This document shows positions 45,665 through 55,991 of a stretch of 64,000 nucleotides of DNA, one piece after another (within the stretch, counting starts at the first letter, position 1; each line of letters starts with the position of its first letter). The notes beneath the pieces were generated by a model that saw only the letters and a program-made list of their open reading frames with translations, was not told the DNA's origin and did no database searches. Both the position numbers and the translations under genes were made by a program. Source of the DNA: Bradyrhizobium sp. CB2312 (GTDB lineage Bacteria; Pseudomonadota; Alphaproteobacteria; Rhizobiales; Xanthobacteraceae); the NCBI RefSeq assembly GCF_029714425.1, contig NZ_CP121668.1, forward strand, positions 8,577,501-8,641,500. The letters run 5' to 3'.

Positions 45665-47788
45665 TCACTCATCGACAAGCCGCCGGGATGCATAGGTATA
45701 TTCTAAAGCGATCCGGCGTGCCTGTTCAATGAGGTTGGCGGCGGCGCTATGCCCCCCATCTGTATTCTCATAATAGAGGTACGGTTGGTCCAACGCAGCG
45801 AGCCTCGCCGCCGCCTTGCGGGCATGCGCCGGATGCACGCGGTCGTCCTTGGTGGACGTGAGAATGAAGGGGGCCGGGTAGATCTTTCCTGGCACCAACC
45901 TGTGATAGGGCGAGTAGGCCTCGAGCCACTTGCGCTGTTCGGGAATGGTGGGATCGCCATACTCGCCGATCCAGGAGGCTCCGGCGCCTAGCTTGGTGAA
46001 CCGAACCATGTCGAACAGCGGAACCTGTAAGATGGCCGCATTGAAGAGCTCGGGTCGTTGGGTCATTGCGGTCCCTACCAGGAGGCCTCCTTGGCTACCG
46101 CCGACGACGCCCAGCCGGCGGGGAGAAGTGATCTTGCGACGGATCAAGTCCTCCGCGACAGCGATAAAATCATCCCATGTGCGTTGCTTCGTTGCGCCTT
46201 GAGCAGTCTGGTGCCATTGAGGCCCGAACTCACCGCCACCGCGCAGGTTCGCGACAACATACGCGTTTCCCTGCTCGAGCCAAAGTCGTCCCGTGAGGCC
46301 CGCGTAAGAGGGGCAGAGCGGAATCTGAAACCCACCATAGCCATAGAGAAGGGTTGGAGTTGATCCGTCAAATCTTGCGCTCTTGGGTCGTAGCAGAAAG
46401 TAAGGAATGCGGGTGCCATCGCGCGAGATTGCCTCGAACTGTTCGACGACAAGTCTCGAGGCGTCGAACCTAGGAGGTGTCGCCTTCAGTGTCTCAAGGC
46501 GCTCGGTTGCAGCGTCGAAGTACCAGAGCATCGTCGGGCTAAGAAAGCTGGAGACGGTGAACATCGCCTCGTCCGTTTCATGCGATGCCGCAGCCAGACC
46601 GACAGTCGCATTCTCTGGAAGCGGGATCGGCGTGACCTGCCAGGCGCCCTGATGGTACTTGTAGACGAACGCCCTACTCTGAACATTGTCGAGAATCGCT
46701 AGGATTAACAAGTTTCTTGTGGCCGTGAATCCGCTGAGCGCTTGTCGAGGCCCAGGCTTGAAAACGAGCGTGGGTCTGGCGTGCAGCGGATCCTGCTTCC
46801 ATTCGGTCAGGTCATACGAGATGATCGATCCGGCTGAGAAGGGGGTGTCTCCGGACGGTGGCATCCAGTCTTCGTTTAGCGTCACCAGCAGGCGACCACT
46901 CGCGATGCCCCCAATGGTCGCCTTCTTTGGCAGATTGAGCTTAGTCGGCTTGGACCCAAAGAGAACATACTCATGCTCAAACGCACTGATGCTGCGGATG
47001 GCGCCGGTCGCATGGATCGTGCCTTCACTGTCGCGCAGCACGAATGGTGTGGCCTCGACATCGGTCGGCTCTCCACGGAAGACCTCGTGCGCTTCCACGA
47101 GTGACTGAGCGCGCTTGAGCTCCTTCACAACGAAAGGGTAACCAGCTTGCGTCATGGTCCCTTCGCCCCAATCTCGTGCAATTAGGAGCGTGTCACTGTT
47201 TACCCAAGTGACCTCCTGTTTTCCTTCAGGAAATTCGAAGCCGTTCGTGACGAAGGTTTTGGCGACTGCGTCGAACTCCCGGACGAACACAGCGTCTTTT
47301 CCGCCCTCGGACAGGTTGAGCAAGCATAGGCGCTCTTCAGGCGGAAGGCAGCTCACCCCTTTAAGAACCCAGTTCTTCTTGTCCGCGTCAGCGAGAGCAT
47401 CGACGTCGAGGATGGTCTCCCATCGAGGGCTCTGGGTGCGATAGCTTTCAAGCGTCGTACGCCGCAAGACGCCGCGCACCTGGTTCTCGTCCTGCCAGAA
47501 ATTATCGAGACCGCGCCGTCCCAATGACACGTACGGAATCCGGTCCTTGGCCTGAAGAACGTAGAGGGCTTCGCCGTAGAAGCGCTGGTAACGTAGATCG
47601 GATTGGAGCGCACTGAGTGTCTTGGCGTTCTCGGTGTGAGCCCAAGCCAGTACGCGCGGCCCTTCGATCTCCTCAAGCCAAAGAAAAGGATCCTCGGTGC
47701 CGGTCGCAGGCGCTAGCGTCTGGGACAATCCCGCGGCCATCAAACAGCTCATGGATAGCGACGCTGCGAGAAAAAGCGAACTTTTCAT
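45665..47788 (-). CDS. Secreted S9A prolyl oligopeptidase family serine peptidase
   Basis: A 707-residue S9 peptidase. Residues 1-25 form a Sec signal peptide (KSSLFLAASLSMSCLMAAGLSQT), so it acts in the periplasm or outside. An N-terminal beta-propeller (DPFLWLEEIEGPRVLAWAH at its start) is followed by the catalytic alpha/beta hydrolase domain. That domain has GYGGFQIPL, RGGGEFGPQWH, the nucleophile Ser565 in GGSQGG, Asp in KDDRVHP and His in DGGHSA. The length is typical. It would cleave short peptides after Pro or a related residue. It stands alone in the island. Confidence 0.95.
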   Translation of the reverse strand: MKSSLFLAASLSMSCLMAAGLSQTLAPATGTEDPFLWLEEIEGPRVLAWAHTENAKTLSALQSDLRYQRFYGEALYVLQAKDRIPYVSLGRRGLDNFWQDENQVRGVLRRTTLESYRTQSPRWETILDVDALADADKKNWVLKGVSCLPPEERLCLLNLSEGGKDAVFVREFDAVAKTFVTNGFEFPEGKQEVTWVNSDTLLIARDWGEGTMTQAGYPFVVKELKRAQSLVEAHEVFRGEPTDVEATPFVLRDSEGTIHATGAIRSISAFEHEYVLFGSKPTKLNLPKKATIGGIASGRLLVTLNEDWMPPSGDTPFSAGSIISYDLTEWKQDPLHARPTLVFKPGPRQALSGFTATRNLLILAILDNVQSRAFVYKYHQGAWQVTPIPLPENATVGLAAASHETDEAMFTVSSFLSPTMLWYFDAATERLETLKATPPRFDASRLVVEQFEAISRDGTRIPYFLLRPKSARFDGSTPTLLYGYGGFQIPLCPSYAGLTGRLWLEQGNAYVVANLRGGGEFGPQWHQTAQGATKQRTWDDFIAVAEDLIRRKITSPRRLGVVGGSQGGLLVGTAMTQRPELFNAAILQVPLFDMVRFTKLGAGASWIGEYGDPTIPEQRKWLEAYSPYHRLVPGKIYPAPFILTSTKDDRVHPAHARKAAARLAALDQPYLYYENTDGGHSAAANLIEQARRIALEYTYASRRLVDE

Positions 47789-49158
47789 GGGAGTCGTCCT
47801 GAAGTTAGCCAGCCGGACTTGAGTGTCTTGCTAGGTGAGGGGAAGAATTCGGAAGATGCATACTCGGCAAAGCGCGGGCATGCGGGAATTGCGTCCGCTG
47901 GCTGTTGATGGAGCAAGCAGCGTGCCGCTTGAATATTGAAGATTCTCCAGGCGTTTCCGCCCCATGTAAGTGTCGACTTTTGGACGTCCGTCTCAAACCT
48001 GACAGTCGGTTCTTAGTAAGGGCGGCATGTTGCGCAGCGGCCGCGTTGCTCATCGTCGCAGTGCGTAGATCCTCGAGGATCGCTTGCGCCGTCCGTTCGG
48101 CCACTCACAACTCTGCTAGGCGTGAATTGCCTTGAGCATGTGGCTCACCTCGCAAACGTTGGAAGGGGTATCGCTGGAAGCATTGCGGTAAAATTAAACC
48201 ATGTAGCGTTTTAGACGCGCATCGAGCAGGAATCGGCGAAGCTCTCGACAAGGCCTCTGTAGCCGTCCGAAATGACCGTTCCGGTTCCGGCAAAGATCGC
48301 GGTCGATTTTCTTGAGAGGTAGCGCTCCATGCGGAGCTGTTCGTTCTCCTGGCGCAGGCGGGCGATCTCCGAAGCCTGGTCCGCCGACATTAGCGGCGCA
48401 TGCGTTGTGGGGCGCCACGCCGCCAATTTCGGCTCCTGCCGGAGCTTATCCACGCAGCGTCGTAGCACCGAGTCGCGCAGACCTAGTTCCTTGCTCCTAC
48501 TGGCTGTAGTGCTAGAGCAAGTCTCTTCTCTCTGTATTGGCTTTCGCCCAGGGTTTGTACCCGGCGACGTCGCCCACGTTCACCTAGTGAATCAAGACAG
48601 AAACCGCCGTCCTCTCACCCCGGGAACGCGGGAAAGCTGCGTCGACCTCGATCTACGTGTCTCGGTCAAGCGCGAGCGTTCGCAATTTGGCGCAAATGAT
48701 GCGCAGCTGAGGAGTAATTTCACGGAGCTCTTCCGAGAACCATGCTGCTATGCACGCAGAACGCGAGAAGCGAACGGGCAAGCATTCTCGAGTAAACGTG
48801 GCGATTGGTGTCGCTTGCGCCCGGGCGCACTCCAACCTTGAGCGGCGGCAAGCGCCTTGGCGATGAAGGGCCTAGCCCATTGGCGCCTTAGGCAGCGGAC
48901 GCAACCTGGCCCGAGGCGGAATGGCTCGAGTCATCGTCAGTGGTGTGCGACGCCCGTCAATCTTGTCGCACACTCGCCACAGCAGCGCAAAAGTCTGCAG
49001 CCACCTGACGAATGCAGCAGGTTCGCATATTTGTCTTTGCCGTCCAGGCCAGCGATCAGATCACGGGCTAAATGGTGGCGGAGAGGCCGGCATTTTTATT
49101 GCAGACTTTACGGTGAGCTTCGTCGTGACACGCTTCAGCCTACATATTGCCTGGCGAA
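47789..49158. other. Region with an IS3 relic, otherwise no gene
   Basis: Apart from the IS3 orfA fragment at 48211-48468, frames on both strands are short or unlike any family. No convincing promoter or terminator was found. Confidence 0.4.
48211..48468 (-). pseudogene. IS3-family orfA fragment
   Basis: Reads RRCVDKLRQEPKLAAW, then ASEIARLRQENEQLRMERYL and KSTAIFAGT, the coiled-coil C-terminal half of an IS3-type orfA. The HTH half and orfB were not found nearby. A dead relic. Confidence 0.65.
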
Positions 49159-50619
49159 ATGGCCGTGAGGGACGGGAGCGGGCAGCGCAATGCAACGGGG
49201 CGTCCTGTCTGGCCAAAATCTTGGGTCGGAATCGCGCTTCAGATTAGGTCGAGGGTGTCGAGGCAATCTACTCGAGAGAGACTGGAGCCGGTCCTCAATC
49301 CCGCAGAGGAACGCTTGACGAGCCGCGCCGTGTTGGGCGCAACCATCGGCAATATTCTCGAATTCTACGACTTCGGGACCTACAGCTTTTTCGCGATACA
49401 GATCGGCCAAGCGTTCTTCCCGACAACCGACTCTTTCGCTAGCCTCATGCTTTCACTCGCAACCTTCGGCGCAGGTTTTGTAACCAGACCGATCGGGGCC
49501 ATCGTGCTCGGCTCGTATTCGGATCGGGCCGGCAGACGGCCCGCGATGACCACCAGCTTTACCATGATGAGTGCCGCGGTCCTATTGTTAGCTCTCACGC
49601 CATCGTATGAGACAATAGGGCTTGCCGCTCCGTCACTGGTCGTCTTCGCACGCTTGCTCCAAGGCTTTGCTCTCGGAGGTGAAGTGGGTCCGACGACCGC
49701 CTACTTGATGGAAGCGGCCCCCGCTGAGGCGCGCGGTCTTGCTGTCTCCTTTCAGCCCGCGAGCCAACAGATAGCTGCGACGGCCGGAGCGTTGGTTGGA
49801 GAAATACTCTCGCTCACCATGACAAGCGAAGCGCTCAATGCGTACGGATGGCGGATCGCGCTGTTGCTCGGCGCCGCTACGTTGCCGTTTGGACTTTGGC
49901 TGCGGAGCGGCTTACCCGAAACGTTGCACCGGCCCGAGGCGCACGTTCTGGTCAGCCGGCCCGGAGGCCAATCGCGTGCCGATCGCCGCATCATGAGCTT
50001 GGGATTTGTCATCTTGGCCAGCTGCACGATCACGACTTATGTGACGGGATTTATGACCACCTACGCGATGAACACCCTCCACGTTTCTGCGCCGCTTGCC
50101 TTTGCTACCACGCTCATCAGCAATGCGGTCGGAATTGCTGCAGCACTGCTGGGCGGCCTGCTCGCCGACCGCGCAGGCCGTCGTCGCATCATGATATGGC
50201 CGCAGGTCACCGCATTGCTGGTGACCTATCCGGTATTCTTGTGGATTGCAGAGAGCCGCAGTGCCTTCGCCCTTCTAGGAGGTCTCGGCGCCCTCACCCT
50301 GATCGGAACGATTCCGTATAGCGCCTTCTACGTGAGCATGGCCGAAGGTTTGCCCAGGAACATTCGTGGTGGCGCCTTCGCGACGATCTACGCTTTTGCG
50401 ATAGTGGTTTTCGGAGGCACAGCTCAACCAATCGTCGCTTGGCTGATCCACCTTACCGGGAGCGCACTCGTGCCCGCATGGTACATGCTTTTCGCTGCCG
50501 CGGCCGGGCTCTTTGCCATGCTCATGATGCCGGAGACGGCGCCACTCAATTTGACGCCCGACCATAAACGAACCTTCCTAATGCCACGACGGCTACCTCG
50601 GCATAGCCGGGAAGAATAG
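49159..50619 (+). CDS. MFS transporter, metabolite:H+ symporter (MHS) type
   Basis: About 486 residues with 12 predicted membrane helices. The start of helix 1 (GATIGNILEFYDFGTYSF) is typical of the MHS subgroup (ShiA, KgtP, ProP), which import small organic acids or osmolytes with protons. Motif A is GSYSDRAGRRPAM and its half-repeat is GLLADRAGRRRIM; RLLQGFALGGEVGPTTAYLMEA is also typical. The start is uncertain: the ATG at 49159 gives an unusually long polar N-terminus, so translation may begin closer to 49290. Substrate unknown. Confidence 0.9.
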   Translation: MAVRDGSGQRNATGRPVWPKSWVGIALQIRSRVSRQSTRERLEPVLNPAEERLTSRAVLGATIGNILEFYDFGTYSFFAIQIGQAFFPTTDSFASLMLSLATFGAGFVTRPIGAIVLGSYSDRAGRRPAMTTSFTMMSAAVLLLALTPSYETIGLAAPSLVVFARLLQGFALGGEVGPTTAYLMEAAPAEARGLAVSFQPASQQIAATAGALVGEILSLTMTSEALNAYGWRIALLLGAATLPFGLWLRSGLPETLHRPEAHVLVSRPGGQSRADRRIMSLGFVILASCTITTYVTGFMTTYAMNTLHVSAPLAFATTLISNAVGIAAALLGGLLADRAGRRRIMIWPQVTALLVTYPVFLWIAESRSAFALLGGLGALTLIGTIPYSAFYVSMAEGLPRNIRGGAFATIYAFAIVVFGGTAQPIVAWLIHLTGSALVPAWYMLFAAAAGLFAMLMMPETAPLNLTPDHKRTFLMPRRLPRHSREE

Positions 50620-50980
50620 ACATCCATGACGTCCGAAATGCGAACCATCGAACCGAAGGGCGGCACGGGCTTGACATGGAATAGCTATAGAAATTCGACT
50701 AGTTTTAGATCGAGCTGCGGCTCGCATCGGAACACAGCATCGGGATCTAAAACGACTTTTCCCGTTTACCCAACCTACGCCGATGCGGCGGCTGCGCGAT
50801 TGGCGGTGGTCAACGATTGGCTGAAAGTGAGCAATCGCTTTGATCAACTTAAGAGAATTAAGATGGCGCCACTTGCACCATCTGCCAGCGTAACCGTGCG
50901 GCACGAGGACGCGGCCGCAGTCGGAGCAAGCGGCCGCACGAGGCTCGATCCTCGTTCTCTGCTTGATTTGTTTTCCGTCC
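50620..50980. other. Spacer, nothing recognised
   Basis: A plus-strand frame from 50626 has no convincing family; the stretch YPTYADAAAARLAVVN hints at an IS3 orfB remnant but is too short to call. Confidence 0.35.
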
Positions 50981-51187
50981 TCAGTGTCGCACGCACGAGG
51001 GATCGGTCAAACAAAAGAACAGGTCGCAGATACCTTCCAACGGGTCGTCCGCGCACTGAGGATATGATGTATCGGCTACCCCCACCCTGCCGGCAACCGG
51101 TTGCGCGGCAACTTTTGCAGCAAAAGGAGGCACCGCCGCCGTTGCAAGCGCGAGGGCGCTCGCCGTCACTAACACAGACTTTTTCAT
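50981..51187 (-). CDS. Small secreted peptide with four Cys
   Basis: A 68-residue precursor with a clear Sec signal peptide (MKKSVLVTASALALATAAV, cleavage likely after KVAAQ or near it). The mature part of roughly 40 residues holds four Cys, all in its last half, within YPQCADDPLEGIC, FFCL and PSC. AGGGAAG lies about 10 bases before the ATG. I know no named family; export and disulfide bonding are inferred. Confidence 0.55.
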   Translation of the reverse strand: MKKSVLVTASALALATAAVPPFAAKVAAQPVAGRVGVADTSYPQCADDPLEGICDLFFCLTDPSCVRH

Positions 51188-52518
51188 TCGAGAAATCGCT
51201 TCCCTAGGTTAGCCCCAACCGTCCTCAAGGGTCTATATGACGACCCTGTAAGCAGTAAAATTGATTTTCTTGATCAGATCTATCTACGGAATGGATAAGC
51301 TCGGACATCACCGTATGGCTCAATCTTAACCCGCTCGGAACCTGCAAATCTGCTTCGTGATCGAACGCTCGACGAGCCTCGGAGCCGTCGATGTATGTCT
51401 CGTGGTGCTCGAGCAGAGCGTTTTCTTGGATCATTCTTTTCAACGTCCGAGCGAGACCATAGCCGTTTTTCATGGTTGCGAACATGCGCTTCCCCAAACT
51501 CACTTGCGTCACGGTTGGACGCACGATTGCTCCTCAGCGCGTGGGAGGAGTGCGAAGATCGTCGAGGCGATGGGCGACGAGTTTCACACGCGGCTTAACC
51601 AACGGCTCGCCGAAGCAGGCCTAACGGGGCGATACCGATGCCGAGCGAACGTTAGGACCTCAAGTCGTTAGCGAGATCGCCCGCGAGATCAAAGGCGCGG
51701 TGCTGCACCGGGTGCTTAGGGCGCATGGCATCGAGCTGTAAAAGACGGTCAGACCTATGTCGCTGTCGTGAGCTCGGGCCCTGACTCAATGGACAGTCTC
51801 CGCCAAGCTGATCGGGCGGTGGAGGCCCTCTTCGGGCGATGCCGCCGGTCGGTCGCTCGTGACGGCGACTGAACAAGCAGCGACATGACTGACCATGCGC
51901 TCATGTATTGGGATTGTCGGAGCGGCTCGGCGCGCCATTGCAGTTGAAGCAAAGCACCTTTGACGTCACTCGGCTCGAGACGCTCAAGGAAGAACGACGA
52001 GCCCCAGCATCTTTTGGGGGCCAAGGAGGCGTGATGCTGGGGCCGTCGTAGCCCTTTGCAAGAGTAGCAAACAGGCAGCGTTGTTGTGCACCGCCCGGTT
52101 TGATTCGTCAAAGCGGCCCGGATAGTCAGCTCCCCTGCACCCGGACCATCCGCGATCTGTTGAAGCTCTGCCGATGGTTTGCGCGCCAGTTTGCCGCGGC
52201 CAGGCAGGTGAAAGCACTGTTACATCCGGCGGGCCGCCGGCATCAGGTACATGTTCTCCATCTGCAATACTCGGCGGCCTAACTGCCCGCATCGGCGCCG
52301 ATGTTCGCCACTGCCCGGAATGGCAGCTTGCTTCCGGAACAACCAACAATCCTCCGGGCCGCCGGTTGGTAACCGTGCCGTGAGGTGTGCTCTCTCCCAG
52401 GCTCCGTTCTTCTCCAAGATGGAGCTGAAGGACCAAGGCGCTGCTCAGGCAATGCGCCGAGCCGATTCTAAGGCATGAACGCTGCCACCGAACGGCTCAC
52501 CGCCGCAAGACAACCAGC
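51188..52518. other. Long region without a recognisable gene
   Basis: Frames of 99-150 codons exist (for example 51225-51524 minus) without family resemblance. A strong inverted repeat, GCCCCAGCATC with GATGCTGGGGC around 52000-52045, is present but has no T-run. Probably decayed mobile DNA plus the 3' flank of the effector gene. Confidence 0.4.
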
Positions 52519-54684
52519 TCACTCGATCCGCAGTTGAGCCAGCTGCGTTGAAACGTGCTGCGGATCGGCAAACGGCTGCCACCGCTGGCCAGCGGCGGTG
52601 CTCAACAAGGACCTACAGAACGCAGGGGTGAGCTTGCCGCGGTGGATCACGACATTCTCGTGACCCTCGGCGGCTCGCGCGTTCTGCCAATGCTGATTGG
52701 ATCCGCGCTGTTCGTCGGACTTCACGTGGCAGGCGGCGAATTCGCGATCGCTAAGCGTTGCCAATTGCCAGGCATGAGGCGGCCGCTCGGTATGTATGTG
52801 CCCCCACATCGGCCTTGGCATCGCGCCGCTGCGCAGCGCCCTGGGCTGCAGCTTGATCTCGAATAGCTTCCCTGGCTCTCCCTTCAAGGCGCGCGGCGGA
52901 TCCACTGACTCCAGTTCCCCCGCCGCGCGCAGCTGTTCGAGGTACTTTTGCGATGGAAACGGGTAGGTCTTCATGCAATCACTCGTGATCACTGCCCTCT
53001 GCGCTTTCAATGATCTTGCCTGTCCCTGCAGCTCGGACAACATCCCATTGAGCCGGACTATTTTGTCGTGCACTTCGGGAACTTGCGAAGGCGTGAGCAG
53101 GCCGCGTCGGCGAGGCTCCTGCAGCGCGGTAACACAGGCCCCACTTTCGTCGGCCTGCGTCTGCAAGCGCGTAATAACCCGACCCAAGACGTGTTCGGCA
53201 TCCTCGGGCTTCATCTGGCGCACCTGCGAGACCGCGCTCTGCTGAGCCGGCAGATCGAACTGCAGCAGCTTGTCCAATCGCTCAAGTAATCCCGCCAGGG
53301 CTTCCTTGGACGGCGGCGCCTGCCACATCTGGAGGTGCTCGGTTGCAGCGGATGAGGCGCGTGCTTCCTCCATGGTGGCGAGCTTCTTGGTACCGAGATC
53401 TGAGCGCACGATAACCTTGCGCGTCGGAGCCGTAGCGGTATCGGGCCTGGCGAGTTGCGGCTCGGATGAGCTGGCCGTTGAACTCCCCTCGCCTGCAGCC
53501 GCCGCGCGCCTTCCTTTTGCTTTTCCTTTTCCTTTTCTGCCTGAATTGCCTTGGCTCACCCCGGCAGTATTTTCCGGCAGCGCAGCCCAAGCCGGCGGTT
53601 CAATCGTGGCTGGCGTAGTTGGCTGCAATGCAAGCAGCCGCATGACCTCGTTCGCGGTCACCCACGCCCCTTCCTCGATCTCGTCCAGCAACTGCAGGGG
53701 AACTTCAGCTCCCGTTCCGACCTGCCTCAGGCTGGCAACCATGCCGCTCAGCCCAGATGCAAATTCCGAAAGCCGCTCCATGACTCCTTCCAGAACGGCG
53801 CGATGCTCCGCGTCGAGCACTGCTCCATCGCGGTGCAGAACGGCGTCGCACGTGGAGACGAATGCTGGAAAAACATCCCCGACGAAGGTCTCGAGCAGAC
53901 GCACCCGCCCGCTCTCGTCCATCAGGGCATCGCGCACGTCTGGGTCGAGCGTGCTCGCTGGCGAGTCAATCAAGAGCTTCGCGAGAGCAATCCGCGTTTG
54001 CAGATACACGCACCTCGTGTTGAGAGCCCAGCCAGTATGCAGTCTCAGTGCAGCCTCTTCGGCCTTGCGCATCTCGGGCGTGCTGCTTGGCAAGTGGGCA
54101 GTAGCCGCACAGACAGACTGTATCCGCTCAAGGCGCAACACCTTCTTTCCCCACCATTCCATGTGGGCTGCATAGTGGTTCGCCACGCTTTTATACGAGC
54201 CGCTCACCTGGACGGGCGTACCGGCGCCTTTGATCCTCTCGAGCCAGCCTAATGCTTCCTTTCTTTTCTTCTCCAGCTCGTAGACAATCTGGGTGGCGAC
54301 TGCGTTACATTCTTCGGCCGCGTCCAGTGTGTCGTCGCGTAGGCGGCGAGCCCGGTCGTCGGGCAGAATGCGACGCGCCAAATTGGCAGGCAGATCCGCG
54401 TAGTACTCCAGAACTGTTGAGCCTGCTTCGACGACTTGATCGATCAGCTCTTGCGCCTCTTGCAAGTTCTGGGCGCGCGTGGCCGCTCGACGACTAGCTT
54501 CAAGCTCCTCAAGCAGGCTGCCCATTTTTTGCCTTGCTGCCTTGATCTCGTCCCGCGTTGGCGCCGCCACATCCGAAGTTGAGTTGCCAAGCGCCGCGAT
54601 TCTGTCTTGAGGTCCAGAGCGCATCCGCTCCAAGACGGCATCGAAAGATTGACTGCGTGCTCCCGGGAAGAGGCTGGGCTCCAT
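52519..54684 (-). CDS. Large putative type III secretion effector
   Basis: A 721-residue protein behind a tts box. The frame runs on to 55083, but the box at 54806-54836 lies inside that extension, so the ATG at 54684 (MEPSLFPGARSQSFDAVLERM) is the better start. It is mostly alpha-helical with coiled-coil-like stretches (ARQKMGSLLEELEASRRAAT; RLDKLLQFDLPAQQSAVS). It has no membrane helix. A basic tract near residue 380 (GRKGKGKAKGRRAAAA) resembles a nuclear localisation signal. I cannot name an enzymatic domain. Other explanations for the helical, Ala/Glu-rich sequence exist, but a TtsI-controlled effector is the most likely. Confidence 0.7.
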   Translation of the reverse strand: MEPSLFPGARSQSFDAVLERMRSGPQDRIAALGNSTSDVAAPTRDEIKAARQKMGSLLEELEASRRAATRAQNLQEAQELIDQVVEAGSTVLEYYADLPANLARRILPDDRARRLRDDTLDAAEECNAVATQIVYELEKKRKEALGWLERIKGAGTPVQVSGSYKSVANHYAAHMEWWGKKVLRLERIQSVCAATAHLPSSTPEMRKAEEAALRLHTGWALNTRCVYLQTRIALAKLLIDSPASTLDPDVRDALMDESGRVRLLETFVGDVFPAFVSTCDAVLHRDGAVLDAEHRAVLEGVMERLSEFASGLSGMVASLRQVGTGAEVPLQLLDEIEEGAWVTANEVMRLLALQPTTPATIEPPAWAALPENTAGVSQGNSGRKGKGKAKGRRAAAAGEGSSTASSSEPQLARPDTATAPTRKVIVRSDLGTKKLATMEEARASSAATEHLQMWQAPPSKEALAGLLERLDKLLQFDLPAQQSAVSQVRQMKPEDAEHVLGRVITRLQTQADESGACVTALQEPRRRGLLTPSQVPEVHDKIVRLNGMLSELQGQARSLKAQRAVITSDCMKTYPFPSQKYLEQLRAAGELESVDPPRALKGEPGKLFEIKLQPRALRSGAMPRPMWGHIHTERPPHAWQLATLSDREFAACHVKSDEQRGSNQHWQNARAAEGHENVVIHRGKLTPAFCRSLLSTAAGQRWQPFADPQHVSTQLAQLRIE

Positions 54685-55357
54685 GCTCGAACCGCTCACG
54701 TCTTCGGTGTTGCCGGCTCCTACGCCCCAACTTCCGATGCGCCGGGTCGGCCAATGCCTGTCATGCTTCGTCTTCAATAAAAGTCGCGAATGTGCAGCCT
54801 GTCTGGATAGACCGCCTGACTGACGACTAGCTGACCAAAAGCGGTCTTGCGCATGCACAAGAAAGCCGATGTCACCTGAAGTTCCAATTCCGCCGGAGCT
54901 CTGATGTTGCTGAACAGAGCGATGCGGGTAACCGCGTCGGTGTAAGCAGCCGAGACGTGACCGCGGCTGAGGCTTCCCTGGCCGTGACGCGATCCGGTAC
55001 GAATCCTGCCCCTTTGCCGGCGGCTCCGTCCACGCCAACTGGGTCAACTCGTCCCACAAGTTCGCAGGTAGCCGGGAGAACACTCGCAGCCCAATCGGCT
55101 AATGATGGTCAAGCAGAAATGGCCAGCTTATATAGATTGGCAGACCTACGTTCGGCGCGCGCGTGCTGCTAACGGCAAGGCGACTTTGACAGAAGAGCTT
55201 AACAACCTAGCGGCCGTACACCGATGACGACGAGATGCAGAAGGTCGATCCAGAAGCGATATTTTCCTCGTTCGAACCGGCTGAATCGATCTTTCGCAGA
55301 TCCTCACGCTGCATTTCGCAAAAGTGCGGCGCCCATCCGGGTCCGGTGAGATCACCT
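54685..55357. other. Leader of the large effector and spacer
   Basis: Contains the tts box and the 5' leader. The open frame here (part of the extension to 55083) is not expected to be translated. Nothing else recognised. Confidence 0.45.
54806..54836 (-). promoter_or_regulatory. tts box (TtsI binding site)
   Basis: On the minus strand GTCAGCTAGTCGTCAGTC (54835-54818), then AGGCGGTCTATCC, matches the tts-box core at most positions. It lies about 150 bp before the ATG at 54684 in the right orientation. Confidence 0.7.
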
Positions 55358-55711
55358 TCATAGAAACATTGCAGCGAGCACACCAAACGCACCGAGAACC
55401 AGCCCAATCAGCGAACCGGCGGTCGGCACGTCTCTGAAGAGCAGAACCGTGAGTATCGGTTCCACGACCAGGATCGCTCCCACCGATATCGCTACAATGA
55501 TCCAAATATTCTTCAGATGCATGTAGCCTAGCGCGTATCCGAGAACGAGCAGGATGCCACCCAAGCATACAAGGAGAAACATCGGCCAAAGCATCGCCAG
55601 ATCGCCACCGGCCTTTCCGAATTGCCTTGAGGCAATTAACTCGGCGAATATCGAAAGAGCTTCTCCAAGGAAAATCGCTGCCACAGCTACAATTTTCAAC
55701 ATCAAGGTCAT
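55358..55711 (-). CDS. Small four-helix transporter (SMR/EamA-like)
   Basis: A 117-residue membrane protein with four hydrophobic helices. It carries a Glu in helix 1 (IFLGEALSIFAELI), the position of the proton-coupling Glu of small multidrug resistance proteins, and GAILVVEPILTVLLF later. It may export a compound made by the P450 and PanC-like genes upstream on the same strand, 280 bp away. Half-size EamA-type exporters are an alternative. Confidence 0.7.
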   Translation of the reverse strand: MTLMLKIVAVAAIFLGEALSIFAELIASRQFGKAGGDLAMLWPMFLLVCLGGILLVLGYALGYMHLKNIWIIVAISVGAILVVEPILTVLLFRDVPTAGSLIGLVLGAFGVLAAMFL

Positions 55712-55991
55712 TGGCCTCTATGCTTTCGGCTATTCGAGGTGGCCCGGGACCTGCATCGGAGTGGCCGTTGAGGTTCAATTATCGGCATGCCAAGCGTTTG
55801 CGAGTCGAGACGCGCGCCTCACCTGTCGCTTCCCGCAGTCCTTCCAAGCGTCTGCCGGGCCGGTAATTGCTTCCGCCATGCAGCATTGTTTCCCGTCGAT
55901 CATCCCATCTGCATTGCTTGCAGAAACCAAAGATGGTTCAGGACAAGCCCGCCCCGCCGCCTGCCCTCTGCGTGAGCAGAGCAATTTGGGC

